Source: Sphingomonas elodea ATCC 31461
Lineage (GTDB): Bacteria > Pseudomonadota > Alphaproteobacteria > Sphingomonadales > Sphingomonadaceae
Direction: 5' to 3'
NCBI RefSeq assembly: GCF_000226955.1
Contig: NZ_AGFU01000010.1
Location: 1 to 43,188, forward strand
Length of the DNA stretch: 43,188 nucleotides
This document shows, in pieces, positions 1-8,294 of this stretch (positions within the stretch are counted from its first letter, which is position 1; every line of letters begins with the position of its first letter). Below the pieces are notes generated by a model. That model was given only the letters and a program-made list of their open reading frames with translations, ran no database searches and was not told the DNA's origin. The position numbers were made by a program, and so were the translations under genes.

Positions 1-88
1 GGGAAGTGCATCCCTCCGCGCTTTGCGTATGCATCTCCTTCCAGCCCGGCATGTTTCGGTACATCCAGGCGCAGCAGTGTCAGCAATT

Positions 89-121
89 AAAAAAGGGCCC
101 CGGTGCCAAGCACCGGAGCCC
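89..121 (-). terminator. Intrinsic terminator after the first TonB-dependent receptor
   Basis: Read on the minus strand, an 11-bp GC-rich stem (positions 121-111 paired with 105-95, one G-T wobble) with a 5-base loop is followed by six T (94-89). It lies about 30 bases past the receptor stop codon. A second small hairpin, CTGCCG-TT-CGGCAG, sits at 132-145 between the stop codon and this terminator. The first 88 bases of the window hold nothing I can identify. Confidence 0.85.
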
Positions 122-152
122 CCCTCTCCCCCTGCCGTTCGGCAGAAGCTCG

Positions 153-3100
153 TCAGAAATTGCCGCGCAGGATGATCGAATAGCGGCGGTCGTTCATGAA
201 GTAGGACCGCGGCGCCAGATTGTTCGGCTCGCCCGTATAGGCCTGCGTCGTCCGGGTCACGGTGTTCGTCAGGTTCACGCCCTGCACACCGATGCGGATG
301 TCCTTGGTGAGGTTGACGAACAGCGACGCGTCCAGCGTCCCGACCGGCTCGTTGAAGATCGAGAAGTACGGGAAGATCACGTCCGAGGCGGTCAGCAGGA
401 AGCGCGAGCGCCAGTTATAGGCGGCGCGCACCGAGATGCCACCACGCTCGTAGAAGACCGCCGCGTTGACGTTGTGCTTCGACAGCTGCTCGAGCGGCAG
501 GTTGCCCGAAGGCGTGATCGTCGAAACGTTCGACGGCGAACCGCCGTTGAGGAAGCTGTTCGGCAAACCCGAGCTGTCGATGAACGTGTAGTTCGCCGAG
601 ACACCCAGCCCCTTCAGCGGACCCGGCAGGAATTCGTAGGTCTGCTGATAGGCGACTTCGAAGCCCTTGATCTTGCCGGTACCGCTATAGTTGGCCGGAC
701 CGCGGACGAACACGTCCTTGGTGATGCCGTTGCTCGTGATCTGACGGTTGCTCACCTCCTGGTAGAAGAAGCCGTCGATCGCCTTGTAGAAGCCGTTGAG
801 CGTCAGCGAGCCGACGCGGGCGAAGTACCATTCCAGGCTCGCGTCGAACTGCCACGCCGTTGCCGGCTTCAGATAGGGGTTGCCCGCCGTCGCCGTCAGT
901 TCACCGCTTGTACCCAGGCCGACATTGATGAAGTTACGGATATTGGCGTTGTCCGGACGGGTCAGCACCTTCGATCCCGCGAAACGGAGCAGCAGGTCGG
1001 ATCCGATCCCGAACTTCAGGTTGATACTGGGCAGCAGGTAATTGTAGCGATTAACCGCCGCGTCGAAACGCGTGATCGGCGCACCACTACCGGCGAACTG
1101 CTGCAACTGCGCATAGCCCGTCGGCCCGAGCCGGCACGCACCGCCCGGCGGGGTCGGCTGGGTGCCCGGAGGCGCCCCCGGCGGCACGGTTGCGACGCAG
1201 CGGACGCTATACGGATCGGAGATGTTGAACTGCTGCTGGTTCGGCACACCGATCTGTCCCTCCGAACGTACTTCGGACTGCACCCAGCGCAGGCCGATAT
1301 TGCCCGAGAAGCGTACCCGTCCGAACAGCGTATCCGATCCGAAGCTCGCCATGCCGTACGCGGCGAAGTCCTGCTGCGCCACCGGCTGAATCTCGCTGGG
1401 CAGATAAGGCGAGCCTGCGATCACACCAGCGCGGCTAGCAGACGGAAGCCAGCCGACCGAGCCGCCCCTGGCGACGGTCTGCGCCTGAATCGACTGGAAG
1501 AACTTGGTCGAACCCGCATAGTCGCGGATCAGGTCGCCGCCGTAGTAGAAGGCGCCCGGCGGCGGCGTTGTTTGGCCACGGAAGAAGTTAGGGAAATTGT
1601 AGCGAACCATCTGATTGGCTGGCGTATCAGCGAAGTTCACCGGAGTGGAGCCAGACCAAGTTTCGCTCAGCATACCCCAGTTATAGGAGGAATATTTTAC
1701 GGTCTGAGAGCGATCCTGGTACCGCGCACCGAACTTGACCTTGCGCAGGAAAGCATCATCGTCGAGCTTGTATTCGACGTCGCCCTGGAACGCGTATTGT
1801 GTGCCGCGGCTATCCTCGAAATGGTCCATCGCCGCCCGCCAGAACTGGAAGCGCGGATCGGTGAAGTACTGGGCATCCGTCGCACTGGCGAGGGCAGGGT
1901 TCACGCCAGACCAGTTGTAGCCCAGATACTGCGGCTTGTGCGGGATCACCGTCGGCAGGTTACCCGTAATGTTCAGTTCCTGATCGGCAAAGCTCGAACC
2001 GAACACCGAGAAATCGAGCTGCTCGCGGTGCGAGGTAGCGACCTGCGCGTCGAGCATCACGGTCAGGCGATCCGTAAGGTCCGAACGCAGCCGCAGACTC
2101 CAGTCCTGATTGGTCGTCTCTTCCCTCGACTGGCGACGGGCAAGCGACTGCTGCAAGCCGCCGATCGGCACGAAGAAGTTCGGCTGATTGGGATTACCGC
2201 GCCAGCCGTTGCTGGTGTTGACGATGTACCCAGACTGGAACAGCCCGTTGGCGTCATAGACAAAGTCCTGATACTGGCCAACGGGGCACTGCGCGCGCGA
2301 CGTCGAGGCGCCTGCGGTACCGTCCGGGTTGAGCAGCGTCGGGCCGTCCGAGTTCTGTAAACAGCCCTTCGGATAGGTCGTGTATTCCGCCAGATCCGGC
2401 GCGGTTTCGAACGTGTACTCGCTCCACTCCTGGGTGGTGTGCGAGCGGACATATTCCGCTGTCAGCAGCGTGCGCTTGTCGATCGACTCGAACTGCGTCG
2501 CCAGGGTGAAGCCGTCACGCTTGCGGTCGAATTCCTGGGTGCGGAACTGGCCGCCCGCAGGCGCCACGCGCGACGAGGCGTAATCGGCAAAGCCGTCCGC
2601 GCCGGCCGCACCGGTGGCACCGCAGGCAGAACCAGCCGCCGGCAGGGTGCGGGTGTCGCTGGAGGATGGCAGCGGATTGCGGCACACCAGCACGCCGTTG
2701 GTGTTGGCGGCGTTGACCAGCGTGTTGTCGCGGGTCTGGTAGTTGGCGATCTGCAGACCGTCCGAACGGCTGCGGATCCGCGAATAGGCGCCGCTGGCCA
2801 GCACGCCGAAACGGCCGATGCCGGTATCCCAGGTGTTCGAGAGCAGACCCGAGATCGTCGGCGTCCACTTCTTGCGCATGTCGCCGTAATTCGCCTCGAG
2901 GCTGAGCGCGGCATGCAGGCCCGACCGATCGAACGGCTTGCGGGTGTTGAGGTTGACCGTGCCGGCAAGGCCGCCTTCGATCATGTCCGCCGTGGTGTTC
3001 TTGGCGACGATGACCGAGCCGAGCAGTTCCGACGGCACGTCGGCGAAGTTCAGTGCCTGACCGCCGACGCCAGCGGCGAACGCGGTACGGCCGTTGAACT

Positions 3101-3530
3101 CCGAACGGACGAAGGTGAGGCCGCGCACCGCGACGCCCGAACCTTCGACCGAGAAGTGGTCCGGATCGTTCGAACCGGCAAAGCGGTTGATCGAGACGCC
3201 CGGCACGCGCTGCAGCGCCTCGGTCACCGAACGGTCGGGCAGCGCGCCGATGTCCTGCGAGGTGATCGCGTCGACGACGGTGTCGGAGTTGCGCTTGATC
3301 GACTGGGCGGTGGCAAGGCTGGCGCGGATGCCGGTGACGACGATCTGGTCCTGTGCCTGCACCTGGTCGGCAGGAACGGTCTGGTCAGAGGCCGGATCCT
3401 GCGCGGCGGCGGTCTGGGCGTGGGCAGTGCCCATCATGCCCGCGACGCAAAGCGCCGTTACCGAAGCCCCGCGCAGGAGAAGATCGAACTTGCTTAGATT
3501 ACGGATGTGCGACGGCGACCTGGCTCGCAT
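153..3530 (-). CDS. TonB-dependent outer-membrane receptor (Xanthomonas/Caulobacter type)
   Basis: Outer-membrane gated channel that would import a ligand using TonB/ExbBD energy; 1125 residues. The signal peptide (about 1-38) ends at AHA-Q, followed by a TonB-box-like IVVTG at 63-67 and a plug with the family pattern of an IKRNSDTVVDAIT stretch, then LPDRSVTEALQRVPGVS and a VRGL segment. The C-terminus ends in Phe, as beta-barrel proteins usually do. The ATG at 3530 is preceded by GAGGGG at good spacing. It is divergent from the halogenase-family operon at 3768, so the two probably serve the same substrate, which the sequence does not reveal. It is about 140-190 residues longer than the receptors at 13655 and 21916, with long loops containing paired Cys. 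Family assignment is secure; ligand unknown. Confidence 0.93.
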   Translation of the reverse strand: MRARSPSHIRNLSKFDLLLRGASVTALCVAGMMGTAHAQTAAAQDPASDQTVPADQVQAQDQIVVTGIRASLATAQSIKRNSDTVVDAITSQDIGALPDRSVTEALQRVPGVSINRFAGSNDPDHFSVEGSGVAVRGLTFVRSEFNGRTAFAAGVGGQALNFADVPSELLGSVIVAKNTTADMIEGGLAGTVNLNTRKPFDRSGLHAALSLEANYGDMRKKWTPTISGLLSNTWDTGIGRFGVLASGAYSRIRSRSDGLQIANYQTRDNTLVNAANTNGVLVCRNPLPSSSDTRTLPAAGSACGATGAAGADGFADYASSRVAPAGGQFRTQEFDRKRDGFTLATQFESIDKRTLLTAEYVRSHTTQEWSEYTFETAPDLAEYTTYPKGCLQNSDGPTLLNPDGTAGASTSRAQCPVGQYQDFVYDANGLFQSGYIVNTSNGWRGNPNQPNFFVPIGGLQQSLARRQSREETTNQDWSLRLRSDLTDRLTVMLDAQVATSHREQLDFSVFGSSFADQELNITGNLPTVIPHKPQYLGYNWSGVNPALASATDAQYFTDPRFQFWRAAMDHFEDSRGTQYAFQGDVEYKLDDDAFLRKVKFGARYQDRSQTVKYSSYNWGMLSETWSGSTPVNFADTPANQMVRYNFPNFFRGQTTPPPGAFYYGGDLIRDYAGSTKFFQSIQAQTVARGGSVGWLPSASRAGVIAGSPYLPSEIQPVAQQDFAAYGMASFGSDTLFGRVRFSGNIGLRWVQSEVRSEGQIGVPNQQQFNISDPYSVRCVATVPPGAPPGTQPTPPGGACRLGPTGYAQLQQFAGSGAPITRFDAAVNRYNYLLPSINLKFGIGSDLLLRFAGSKVLTRPDNANIRNFINVGLGTSGELTATAGNPYLKPATAWQFDASLEWYFARVGSLTLNGFYKAIDGFFYQEVSNRQITSNGITKDVFVRGPANYSGTGKIKGFEVAYQQTYEFLPGPLKGLGVSANYTFIDSSGLPNSFLNGGSPSNVSTITPSGNLPLEQLSKHNVNAAVFYERGGISVRAAYNWRSRFLLTASDVIFPYFSIFNEPVGTLDASLFVNLTKDIRIGVQGVNLTNTVTRTTQAYTGEPNNLAPRSYFMNDRRYSIILRGNF

Positions 3531-3767
3531 ATTCCCCCTCCTCAGTTGCGTGTGACTCTCCGGTCACGACAAGGTTGTCAGGCATGTACACCAGAATGAC
3601 ATCCACTTTGCAATGCGACCGCTAACATTGTCTGGAATTTTTCCGCACGACCTGTGGTTTCCATGCAACGCCTTGCTGCACCGCGGTAAAGCGTCAACCG
3701 CACTCGGGATTTGACAGCGGCGGGGATATTGCTGGAAACAGGCAAGAAACATCAACGAGGTGGTCGG
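3531..3767. promoter_or_regulatory. Divergent promoter region between receptor and halogenase operon
   Basis: This 237-bp gap must hold the promoters of both divergent units. Visible symmetry is GACAA-GG-TTGTC at 3568-3579 and an overlapping TGTCA (3576-3580)/TGACA (3597-3601) pair, either of which could bind a repressor. The ACCGGT-centred operator seen further right in the window is absent, so another regulator is likely. TTGACA occurs at 3711-3716, but no convincing -10 box follows at 16-18 bp. Promoter positions are not resolved. Confidence 0.4.
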
Positions 3768-5282
3768 ATGGCCGGGCCGGAGCGGCTGCGTGTCGTGATC
3801 GTAGGGGGGGGAACGTCGGGCTGGATGACGGCGGCGGCGCTGGTGCGGCTGCTGCCCCGGCGCGTTTCGCTGCATCTCATCGAGTCCGAGGCGATCGGGG
3901 TCATCGGCGTCGGCGAAGCGACGTTGCCGCACATTCGCGGCTTCGTCGAAAAACTCGGCATCCGCGAAGCGGATTTCATGGCCTGGACGCGCGGCACGTT
4001 CAAACTGGGCATCGAGTTTCGGGACTGGGGCAAGCTGGGCGACAGCTACATCCATCCCTTCGGCACCTTCGGACGGGGCAAGGGCGAGGTGGACTTCCAC
4101 CATTATTGGACCCGGTTGCGCGCCGAGGGCGCCGATGTGCCGCCGCTCGAACACTTCTCCTATGCCTGCATGCTCGCCCGGGCCAACCGGTTCGACCTGC
4201 CCGATGCGGACCCGGACAAGCTGGCCTCGACCTTCGGCTATGCCTATCAGTTCGATGCGCTGCTCTTCGCCCCCTATCTCCGCGCCATCGCCGAGGATCT
4301 GGGTGCCCGCCGCACCGAGGGGCGTGTGGTCGAGGTGCTGCGCGACGGCAGAAGCGGCGACATCGCCGCGATCCGGCTCGAGGACGGACAGGTGATCGAG
4401 GGCGATCTGTTCATCGATTGCTCGGGCTTTCGTTCGCTGCTGTTGGGCGAGGCGCTGGAAGAGCCGTTCGAGGACTGGAATCACTGGCTGCCCGCCGATC
4501 GCGCGGTGGCGATGCCCTGCCGCACCCAGACCGCGGTCACGCCCTATACCAGCGCCATCGCCATGCCTGCCGGCTGGCGCTGGCGCATCCCGCTCCAGCA
4601 CCGCACCGGCAACGGCTATGTCTATGCCAGCGCCTTCACCTCGGACGAGGAGGCCGCACGCGCGCTGACCCACGCAGTCGAAGGCGCGCCGCTCGCCGAT
4701 CCGCGGCCGCTGCGCTTCCGCGCCGGGCGCCGGCGGCGGAGCTGGTCGCACAATTGCATCGCGATCGGCCTGGCCAGCGGCTTCCTGGAGCCGCTGGAAT
4801 CGACCAGCATCTATCTGGTGCAGCAGGCGATTACCGCGCTGATCGAGCTTTTTCCGGAGAAGCAGGTCTCGCCCGTGGACCGCGACGAGTTCAACCGGCT
4901 GATCGACCTGGAATATGATCGCATCCGCGACTTCCTGATCCTTCATTATCACGCGACCACCCGCGACGACACCGCCTTCTGGAACTATGTCCGCACCATG
5001 ACGGTGCCGGACAGCCTTTCCGAGAAGATCGAGCTGTTCCGCCGCGCCGGCCGCGTGGTGAAATACCGCGAGGGCGTCTTCCTCGATGCAAGCTGGATCG
5101 CGGTCTATGTCGGACAGGGCATCCTGCCCCAAGGCTATGATCCGCGTGCCGATCAGGCGGACGGCGCGGTGCTGATGCGCGGCATGCAGGCGCTGCAGGC
5201 GGAGATCACCTCTACCGTCGCGCGGGTGCCGGAGCATCTGCGCTATATCGATCGCTATTGCGCGATGGCGGCGGCGGCATGA
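3768..5282 (+). CDS. Tryptophan-halogenase-family flavoprotein, first of four in tandem
   Basis: Flavin-dependent halogenase homologue (PF04820), 504 residues, cytosolic, expected to use FADH2 from a separate reductase. Signatures are intact: the FAD-binding GGGTSGW near 13-19, GVGEATLP near 47-54, the catalytic lysine in GTFKLGIEF (K79, matching Lys79 of PrnA), WRWRIP at 270-275, and EPLESTS with E344/S345 at the place of the PrnA Glu346/Ser347 pair. I chose ATG 3768 because GAGG lies seven bases upstream and the FAD fold begins at residue 8; an upstream in-frame TTG at 3711 adds unconserved sequence. It heads an operon whose members overlap. Receptor-linked relatives such as BrvH and the Xanthomonas Xcc enzymes halogenate indole in vitro, but their natural substrates are unknown. 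The substrate here is likewise unknown. Confidence 0.92.
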   Translation: MAGPERLRVVIVGGGTSGWMTAAALVRLLPRRVSLHLIESEAIGVIGVGEATLPHIRGFVEKLGIREADFMAWTRGTFKLGIEFRDWGKLGDSYIHPFGTFGRGKGEVDFHHYWTRLRAEGADVPPLEHFSYACMLARANRFDLPDADPDKLASTFGYAYQFDALLFAPYLRAIAEDLGARRTEGRVVEVLRDGRSGDIAAIRLEDGQVIEGDLFIDCSGFRSLLLGEALEEPFEDWNHWLPADRAVAMPCRTQTAVTPYTSAIAMPAGWRWRIPLQHRTGNGYVYASAFTSDEEAARALTHAVEGAPLADPRPLRFRAGRRRRSWSHNCIAIGLASGFLEPLESTSIYLVQQAITALIELFPEKQVSPVDRDEFNRLIDLEYDRIRDFLILHYHATTRDDTAFWNYVRTMTVPDSLSEKIELFRRAGRVVKYREGVFLDASWIAVYVGQGILPQGYDPRADQADGAVLMRGMQALQAEITSTVARVPEHLRYIDRYCAMAAAA

Positions 5283-6709
5283 GCGGGCCGCGGCGTGTTC
5301 TGGTGGTCGGCGGCGGGATCACCGGCTGGTCCGCAGCCGCGGCGCTCAAGCGGCGTGTGCCGCTGCTCGACGTCACGATCCTTCCCATTGCGCCTTCGTC
5401 CGACGCGCTGGCCGATCGGATCGCGGCCACCCTGCCCTCGATCCTCGGCTTTCACGACGATCTCGGCATCGGGCTGGAGGATGCAGTGCTGCGGACCGGC
5501 AGCGCCTATCGGCTGGGCACGCGCTTCCACGGCTGGTCCGGCCGGGAGGACGACTATGTCCACGCCTATGGCCCGCATGGCGAGGCCATGGGCAGCGCGC
5601 CCTTCCACCTGCTCTGGGCACGGGCGGCCGAGGCCGGGCCAGTCGCGCCGTTCGATGCCTTTTCCGCCGCTGCCGCCATGGCCCGCGCGGGCCGCTTCGT
5701 CCTGCCGCAGGGCGATGGAGCGCTCGCCGCCCATGGCTTCGGGCTGGTGCTCGACCTGCCACGCTACGTCGCGATGCTCGGCGCGTTCTGCCGCCACGTC
5801 GGCGTCCGGGTGGAACCGGGCGCGCTGGCGGGCGTGGAACGCGCGTCCGACGGCGGTATCGCGGGCGTGCGGCGCGACGACGGCAGCACGCTTGCCGCCG
5901 ATCTCTATCTCGACTGCACCGGCCCTGCCGCACGGCTTCATGGACAGCTGGCCGCCCCGCGCGAGGACTGGCGCCGCTGGCTACCGTGTGACCGGCTGGT
6001 ACTCGCCCCCGGCGCCGCGGCCGAGCTCCCCCCCTGCGAGACGGTGGAAGCCGGGACTGCCGGCTGGCGCTGGACCGGCGCGGCCGATCGCGGCGAAGTG
6101 CTGGCCGAGGGCGCCCCGAGCATCGACGGCGAGACCATAAAACTCGCTGCCGGAGCGTCGCTGGAGCCATGGCGTGACAACGTTATCGCCATCGGCGACG
6201 CGGCCGTTGCGATCGAGCCGCTCGAATGGAGCAACCTCCATTTGGCCCATAGCGCGATCGACCGGGTGATCGCGATGCTGCCCGCCGGCATTCCCCATCC
6301 GCTGGAGCGCGCAGAATACAACCGCCAGGCGCTCGCCGAGGCCCGGCGCGTGCGCGATTTCGTGCTGCTCCACTATGTCACCAGCCGGCGAGAAGGTGTC
6401 TTCTGGCAGGATGTCGCCAGCACCGAGCCGCCGGAATCGCTCGCCCATACGCTGCGCCTGTTCCGCGAGCGCGGCCGCCTGCCCTATTACGAGGAAGAGA
6501 CGTTCGACCGCGACAGCTGGCTCGCCGTGCTGTTCGGCCAGGGCGTTCGCCCGCGACGCATCGATCCGCTCGCCGAAGCCGTGCCGCTCGCCGACACGCT
6601 GCAGGCGATGGACACCTATCGCACCCACCTAGCCCAGGCGATCGGGCACCTCCCCACCCCGGCGGCCTTCCTGGCCGCCCAGTCGAGAAAATTGCATGAA
6701 CGAGCATAG
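5279..6709 (+). CDS. Degenerate halogenase homologue, probable pseudoenzyme
   Basis: A 476-residue relative of its neighbours with the catalytic apparatus eroded. The FAD-binding GGGITGW (11-17) is kept, but GVGEATIP is absent (its place reads LADRIAATLP), the catalytic Lys is Arg (GSAYR, R78), WxWxIP is WRWTGA (263-268), the following QHRxGNGxVY block is deleted, and EPLEST is EPLEWSN (E316 kept, the Ser replaced by Trp). The reading frame is open and the start overlaps the previous stop as ATGA, so it is a translated gene rather than decay. It may bind flavin or act as a partner of an active paralogue; that is inference. A start seven codons upstream (TTG 5258) is possible but less likely. 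Confidence 0.85.
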   Translation: MSGPRRVLVVGGGITGWSAAAALKRRVPLLDVTILPIAPSSDALADRIAATLPSILGFHDDLGIGLEDAVLRTGSAYRLGTRFHGWSGREDDYVHAYGPHGEAMGSAPFHLLWARAAEAGPVAPFDAFSAAAAMARAGRFVLPQGDGALAAHGFGLVLDLPRYVAMLGAFCRHVGVRVEPGALAGVERASDGGIAGVRRDDGSTLAADLYLDCTGPAARLHGQLAAPREDWRRWLPCDRLVLAPGAAAELPPCETVEAGTAGWRWTGAADRGEVLAEGAPSIDGETIKLAAGASLEPWRDNVIAIGDAAVAIEPLEWSNLHLAHSAIDRVIAMLPAGIPHPLERAEYNRQALAEARRVRDFVLLHYVTSRREGVFWQDVASTEPPESLAHTLRLFRERGRLPYYEEETFDRDSWLAVLFGQGVRPRRIDPLAEAVPLADTLQAMDTYRTHLAQAIGHLPTPAAFLAAQSRKLHERA

Positions 6710-8294
6710 CATTCGCGACGTCGTCATCGTCGGCGGCGGCACCGCCGGCTGGATGGCGGCCGCAGCCTTTTCGCGCTTCCTCAACAACGGCTACACCAAG
6801 GTGACCGTGATCGAATCCGACGAGATCGGCACGGTCGGCGTCGGCGAGGCGACGATCCCGCCGATCCTCAACTTCAACGCGATGATCGGCCTCGACGAGA
6901 ACCAGTTCATTGCGGAGACCAAGGGCACCTTCAAGCTCGGCATCGAGTTCCTCGACTGGGGACGGCTGAACGACAGCTATTTCCACCCCTTCGGCAATTA
7001 TGCCCAGGATCTGCAGGGGGTGCATTTCCACCAGCTCTACCTGCGCGAGCGCGCCCGCCGGCCGACGCCGGACATCGCCGCCTGGTCGATGAACGCGGTC
7101 GCCGCCTCGCTCGGCAAGTTCGGCCGCCCCTCGCCCAATGCGCAGACGCCTGTGCGCGAGATCGCCTATGCCTTCCATTTCGATGCCGGGCTCTACGCCC
7201 AGTTGCTCCGCCGCCTGTCCGAGGCGCGCGGCATCGAGCGGATCGAGGGGCGCATCACCGACGTGACGCTGCGCCCCGCGGACGGCTTCGTCCAGTCGGT
7301 CACGCTCGCGGACGGCCGCAGCATCGCCGGCGACCTGTTCATCGACTGCTCCGGCTTTCGCGGCCTGCTGATCGAGGAAGCGCTCAAGACCGGCTATGAG
7401 GACTGGCGCCACTGGCTGCCCTGCGACCGCGCGGTGGCGGCGCCGTGCGCCAATGTCCGCGAGCCGACGCCCTATACCCGCTCCACCGCGCGCGCGGCCG
7501 GCTGGCAGTGGCGCATCCCGTTGCAGCACCGCGTCGGCAATGGCCTCGTCTATTGCAGCGAGTTCCTCGACGACGACACCGCCGAGGCGCAGCTGCTCGC
7601 CTCGCTGGAAGGCGAACCGCTCGCGGATCCACGGCGGATCCGCTTCGTCACCGGGCGGCGACGCGAGATGTGGCGGAAGAATGTCGTCGCGCTCGGCCTG
7701 TCCAGCGGGTTCATCGAACCGCTGGAATCGACCAGCATCCACTTCATCCAGAGCGGCATCGCCCGGCTGATCGCACTGTTCCCGGACAAGCGCTTCGCGG
7801 AGATCGAGCGCGCCGAATATAACCGCCAGATGCGCGATCTGTACGACGACGTCCGCGACTTCATCGTGCTCCACTACAAGGCGACCGAGCGCACCGACAC
7901 GCCCTTCTGGAACCGCTGCCGGACGATGGACATCCCCGACAGCCTCGCCCGCAAGCTGGAGCTGTTCCGCACCAAGGGCCGACTGTTCCGCGAGGGGATG
8001 GAGCTGTTCGCCAATCCCAGCTGGATCGCGGTGTGCCTCGGCCAGCACATCGTGCCCGAGGAATATGAGCCCGCCGCCGACGCGCTGGACGAGAACCTCG
8101 TGGCCCAGGCACTGGAGCAGATGCGCCAGGGCTATTGGGAAACCGCGCAGCGCATGCCGACGCACGGCGACTTCCTCGCGCAGATCGCGCCGCAGTCGCG
8201 GCCCGCGGCCCCGGCGCCTGCGGCACCCGCCACCCTGCCCGCCTTCTCCTTCGCCGAGGAATCGCCGTTCGCCGCCCCAGGGTCGCCGGTGTGA
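6696..8294 (+). CDS. Tryptophan-halogenase-family flavoprotein with Pro/Ala-rich tail
   Basis: A 532-residue halogenase homologue with a full signature set: GGGTAGWM at 13-20, GVGEATIP near 48-55, catalytic-type lysine in GTFKLGIEF (K80), WQWRIPLQH near 270, and EPLESTS with E344. It overlaps the preceding gene by 14 bases (ATG at 6696, stop of the previous gene at 6707-6709), which suggests translational coupling. About 35 residues at the C-terminus (from about 8190) are rich in Pro and Ala and are not present in the paralogues; they look like a flexible linker or tail. Expected to be cytosolic and to depend on a flavin reductase that is not encoded here. Substrate unknown. Confidence 0.92.
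   Translation: MNEHSIRDVVIVGGGTAGWMAAAAFSRFLNNGYTKVTVIESDEIGTVGVGEATIPPILNFNAMIGLDENQFIAETKGTFKLGIEFLDWGRLNDSYFHPFGNYAQDLQGVHFHQLYLRERARRPTPDIAAWSMNAVAASLGKFGRPSPNAQTPVREIAYAFHFDAGLYAQLLRRLSEARGIERIEGRITDVTLRPADGFVQSVTLADGRSIAGDLFIDCSGFRGLLIEEALKTGYEDWRHWLPCDRAVAAPCANVREPTPYTRSTARAAGWQWRIPLQHRVGNGLVYCSEFLDDDTAEAQLLASLEGEPLADPRRIRFVTGRRREMWRKNVVALGLSSGFIEPLESTSIHFIQSGIARLIALFPDKRFAEIERAEYNRQMRDLYDDVRDFIVLHYKATERTDTPFWNRCRTMDIPDSLARKLELFRTKGRLFREGMELFANPSWIAVCLGQHIVPEEYEPAADALDENLVAQALEQMRQGYWETAQRMPTHGDFLAQIAPQSRPAAPAPAAPATLPAFSFAEESPFAAPGSPV

Noticed and set aside
6-2360. A 784-codon open frame opposite the first TonB receptor
   Set aside because: Arg-rich composition with no family pattern. 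It is antisense to a well-supported receptor in GC-rich DNA, where long shadow frames are expected.
3711-3767. TTG start 19 codons upstream of the first halogenase, and TTGACA as a -35 box
   Set aside because: The added residues are not family-like and ATG 3768 has a ribosome site. No acceptable -10 follows the TTGACA.
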